This document shows positions 61,414 through 64,000 of a stretch of 64,000 nucleotides of DNA, in pieces. The DNA comes from Pyricularia pennisetigena (Eukaryota; Ascomycota; Sordariomycetes; Magnaporthales; Pyriculariaceae). Each line of letters begins with the position of its first letter. The first letter of the stretch is position 1. The translations under genes and the position numbers were made by a program. The stretch spans positions 1,399,874-1,463,873 of the forward strand of contig NW_021940919.1 in the NCBI RefSeq assembly GCF_004337985.1, in the 5' to 3' direction. The notes under the pieces are model-generated. The model saw only the letters and a list, made by a program, of their open reading frames with translations. It ran no database searches and was not told the DNA's origin.

Positions 61414-62719
61414 CTAGTCTGACGATTTCTCGGCTCCATTGGCACCACCACGCCAAAGGCCGTAGAACCCCTCGCAATTTTTCCATAACTTGATTGTGCC
61501 GTCTTCGGAGGCTGTAGCGTATAGCTTGCCGTCAGGAGAGAAAGCAATTGACCAGACCGGCCCATGGTGGCCCTTGTGCACATCTGAATTAAGTAGGTTT
61601 TTTTTTTTTTGGTAAGTGAGATGAGCAAAACATTGGGGGTGTGCAAAGATCAGTGGAGGGAGGTGATTGCCGCTGAACATACCGATCTCCTTTTCATCTT
61701 CGTAGCTGTAGACGCGTACCCACGTACCGGGCTCTTCGCCCACAGCAAACTTCCTCTGCTTCAAATCCAGCGCCACACTAGCAATGCCGTGGCTAAGTTT
61801 GATACGCTTCAGCTCCTCAGTCATCTGACGGCCGCCGAAGAATACGACCGTCTTCCCCGCCGCTACAGCGAGCACAGGAGACCCGCCGTTGATGTCACTC
61901 GCGTCGGCAAATTGGGGATCGAGCTGCGAGGACTCGCACGACTTGATCTCGTCATCAAGAACGAGGGACTTGACCAGACTCTTACTTGGAACGTCAAACC
62001 AGCGGAGAGTCTTGCCCGAGGCTGTAATGATCTTGGTTGGATCCGGAGCCCAGACAATGGCCTTGATGGGGTCAGTGTGTGTGCCCGCACCAATCTCGTG
62101 AGCCTCCGAAGACTCGACCGCAACCTCCTCCGTAGTCTCGGCGAGTTTCTTGGACGCCGCCTGGAGATCCCACAAACGCAGCCTTTTCTCGAAGCCGCCT
62201 GTGGCTACCATGTCGGAGGTGTTCGGAGGGTATGCGATGGCCCGAACAATGTGTTCATGTTTGAGAGTGAAGAGAACCTCGCCGGTGTGAGAATTCCAGA
62301 TTTTGCTGTACATGCCATGGGCTTCATGGTCAGCGATGCGCAAACATAGAGCTGAATGCCCGGAAGTCGCAAACATACCAGCTGAAATCGGCCGAGGCGG
62401 TGGCGGCATTGCTCATGTCAGGGCTCAACTTTGCCTGCCAGACAGCACCCTTGTGGCCGATAAAAGTTCCAATCCAGTCTCCTGTCTGGCCTTGCCGCAG
62501 CATGGGGTTACCATCTGTCGCGGACGTTCAGTCAGTAAGATGCGCGAGCCTCGAGACTTGGTCGGAGCCGCATATAAAAAGGGAGAACAAACCTTTGCAG
62601 GCCGAAATCATGAAGTAGTTCTCGTTCTCGAAAGTAGAAGAGAAGTTGATGTGGGGAACTGGTCGCGAATGACCGTGACAGGTCAAGGGCACATATTGAC
62701 GAGGAGCTTCGGTAGCCAT
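61414..62719 (-). CDS. STRAP-like WD40 protein
   Basis: Four exons, 62719-62593, 62514-62379, 62305-61683 and 61583-61414, with standard splice sites and matching phases, giving about 351 residues. It starts [19 protein letters not shown], then [80 protein letters not shown] and [27 protein letters not shown]. These blocks follow the order of serine-threonine kinase receptor-associated protein (STRAP/unrip), a seven-bladed WD40 propeller. Animal STRAP joins the SMN complex; the fungal protein is likely a conserved scaffold in RNA handling or signalling. Intron 3 contains a T run. Confidence 0.9.
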
Positions 62720-63380
62720 TCTGTAGTTCGAGACCGACTAACCCGAGTTGATAAGGCTGGCAGTTGACAGACGAGCCGATTTTCGAGTTGAATCAGGAAA
62801 CGTAGACGTAGTCAAAAGACACCGGGCGCAATTCTAGATCCCTGGTCAAAGCACCGAGGGGTTTGTAGGAAGCCGTGAAATGATAGTGATGGATGCAGAT
62901 CCAAAAATAGGCACTCTATGCCTTGCCAAAGGCAATAATGTCGATGCGTTATGAGCGAGAGAAGCTGAAGATTTTCGTTCAAGTCGTCAAGTCGTGTCGG
63001 TCGTCAGGAGGAGGTTAAGGAGGCAGGGGTTGCTTATGTCGGTTCGTTGGTAGAGACGAGCGTGCCGCTAGTGGGAAGCAACAGTCAAGGAACAAAATAT
63101 GCTATTGACAAGGAAGGTAGAAACGTACTGTATCAAAGAAAGGGTAGAAATTTCTGCTGTTGCCAAATCGTCCAGCGGTGGTGACGGTTTGGGATGAGCG
63201 AATTTATTAGACAAGAAAGGGAAAGTGAAAGCCCGCTTGACAAGAAGAATGCGGTCAGGATTTTTGTCGCCGTGTTCGTTCGGCTACGTGCGAGGTCGTG
63301 GCGGGGCATTTTCACGCGATGATACGGTCCGTGCTCATTCAGGGACCGAAATCAGACACTTGGCTTGACTTGTTGTAGTC
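62720..63380. other. intergenic
   Basis: Promoter of the STRAP-like gene. Nothing else is seen. Confidence 0.4.
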
Positions 63381-63986
63381 TTATCGATATTCAAGTGGGT
63401 ACCTGATAGGTTTCTGGCTCCCCCGCCACGTCCGCAGGGGAGCTCCCTTCTCGGGGGTGGCCAGGTGATTAATAGGTGTAGGTACTTGATAATGACGAAT
63501 TGCCGGCAAGGTGCCTCGAAGCTTCCAAGTAGCAAACGTACAATCTGTCTCATCTACTCTTAGCAAAACCAACCAAAGTTTTTCTTTTGCATGCACTTGC
63601 AGACACTCACACGATTTATTTGACATTACAACCTTTTCAGATCTGCAATAGTCGTTTTTCTGCACATCGCAACGCATTCCCATAAAGAGTTTCACCAGCA
63701 CTTTAGTATCCCTCCCTGTCGCTGTAGCTCCGACCTGCGGGGAGCTAGCCCCGCCGTTTGACAACGCCGGCATTACTTGCTTGCTATTGTCCGTGCCGCG
63801 TGCTTCTCTGAGGATTGAATCTCTGGACACCGTAACTGCACAGGAGTCAAACAGATAGCTCACAGCGAGCTCATCGGGAAATATCGAAATGTCAGTTTTC
63901 AAGCTTTCCGCCCAGTTAATAGGGCACTCCAACGATGTATGTGTCTCGCCGTGAACATTTGGTTCTAAAGTTAGAATGCCATTCAT
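63381..63986 (-). CDS. weak ORF at window edge
   Basis: A 201-residue ORF (MNGILTLEPNVHGETH ... PIRYPLEYR) with mixed codon choice and no recognised domain. The first 70 residues look more protein-like than the end. It may be an exon of a gene reaching beyond the window or a chance ORF. Confidence 0.25.
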   Translation of the reverse strand: MNGILTLEPNVHGETHTSLECPINWAESLKTDISIFPDELAVSYLFDSCAVTVSRDSILREARGTDNSKQVMPALSNGGASSPQVGATATGRDTKVLVKLFMGMRCDVQKNDYCRSEKVVMSNKSCECLQVHAKEKLWLVLLRVDETDCTFATWKLRGTLPAIRHYQVPTPINHLATPEKGAPLRTWRGSQKPIRYPLEYR

Positions 63987-64000
63987 ACCCCGACAGTGAA

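Overview
The window is nuclear DNA of a filamentous ascomycete (Pezizomycotina). The evidence is short introns of about 50-110 nt with GTAAGT/GTATGT donors and CTAAC-type branch sites, a HET-domain gene, an RTA1-family gene, a fungal SRPK kinase, SAGA subunit Spt8, and retroelements mutated in the style of RIP (repeat-induced point mutation). A Sordariomycete, perhaps near Magnaporthales, is my best guess, but this is an impression from protein resemblance and is not proven.

Layout. Positions 1-3000 are AT-rich, repeat-derived DNA: wrecked Ty3/gypsy gag and Ty1/copia gag-protease fragments on the minus strand. Next come a tRNA-like segment (about 2974-3066) and a short perfect-looking inverted repeat (3660-3712). 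From about 5 kb the DNA is ordinary gene-bearing chromosome. In order it holds: a Cys-rich single-pass membrane protein (5073-6432), a HET-domain protein (7082-9115), a secreted amidase-signature protein (9296-11361, minus), an MFS transporter with a long N-terminal tail (13132-16229), an RTA1-like seven-helix membrane protein (17257-18336, minus), a small spliced gene that is easy to miss (19950-20318), a bZIP-ankyrin regulator (22692-24178), an F-box protein with a histidine tract (26133-28289, minus), an SRPK-type kinase (29725 to 31571, probably starting at 33969, minus), a C2H2 zinc-finger/Gln-rich protein (37275-39300, minus), a small orphan ORF (44425-44877, minus), an SRA (5-methylcytosine reader) protein (46177-47382), a GH17 glucanase of the BtgC type (50179-52503), Spt8 (53615-56186), an unknown coiled-coil protein (57283-58652, minus), a STRAP-like WD40 protein (61414-62719, minus) and a weak ORF at the right edge (63381-63986, minus).

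The genes do not form an obvious biosynthetic cluster. They are a mix of housekeeping functions (SRPK, Spt8, STRAP), cell wall or membrane functions (BtgC-like, RTA1, MFS, surface protein) and regulators or accessory genes (HET, bZIP-ankyrin, C2H2, F-box, SRA). Intergenic spaces are long (up to about 5 kb) and carry many pure A/T runs of 20-38 nt, several hugging gene ends. One assembly gap lies at 34904-35030 and a 2-nt gap at 43084-43085.

The points most worth following are the SRA protein sitting in a genome that carries RIP-type scars, the hidden small spliced gene at 19950, the possible 2.2-kb first intron of the SRPK gene, and the tRNA-like/SINE-like segment beside the dead retroelements.
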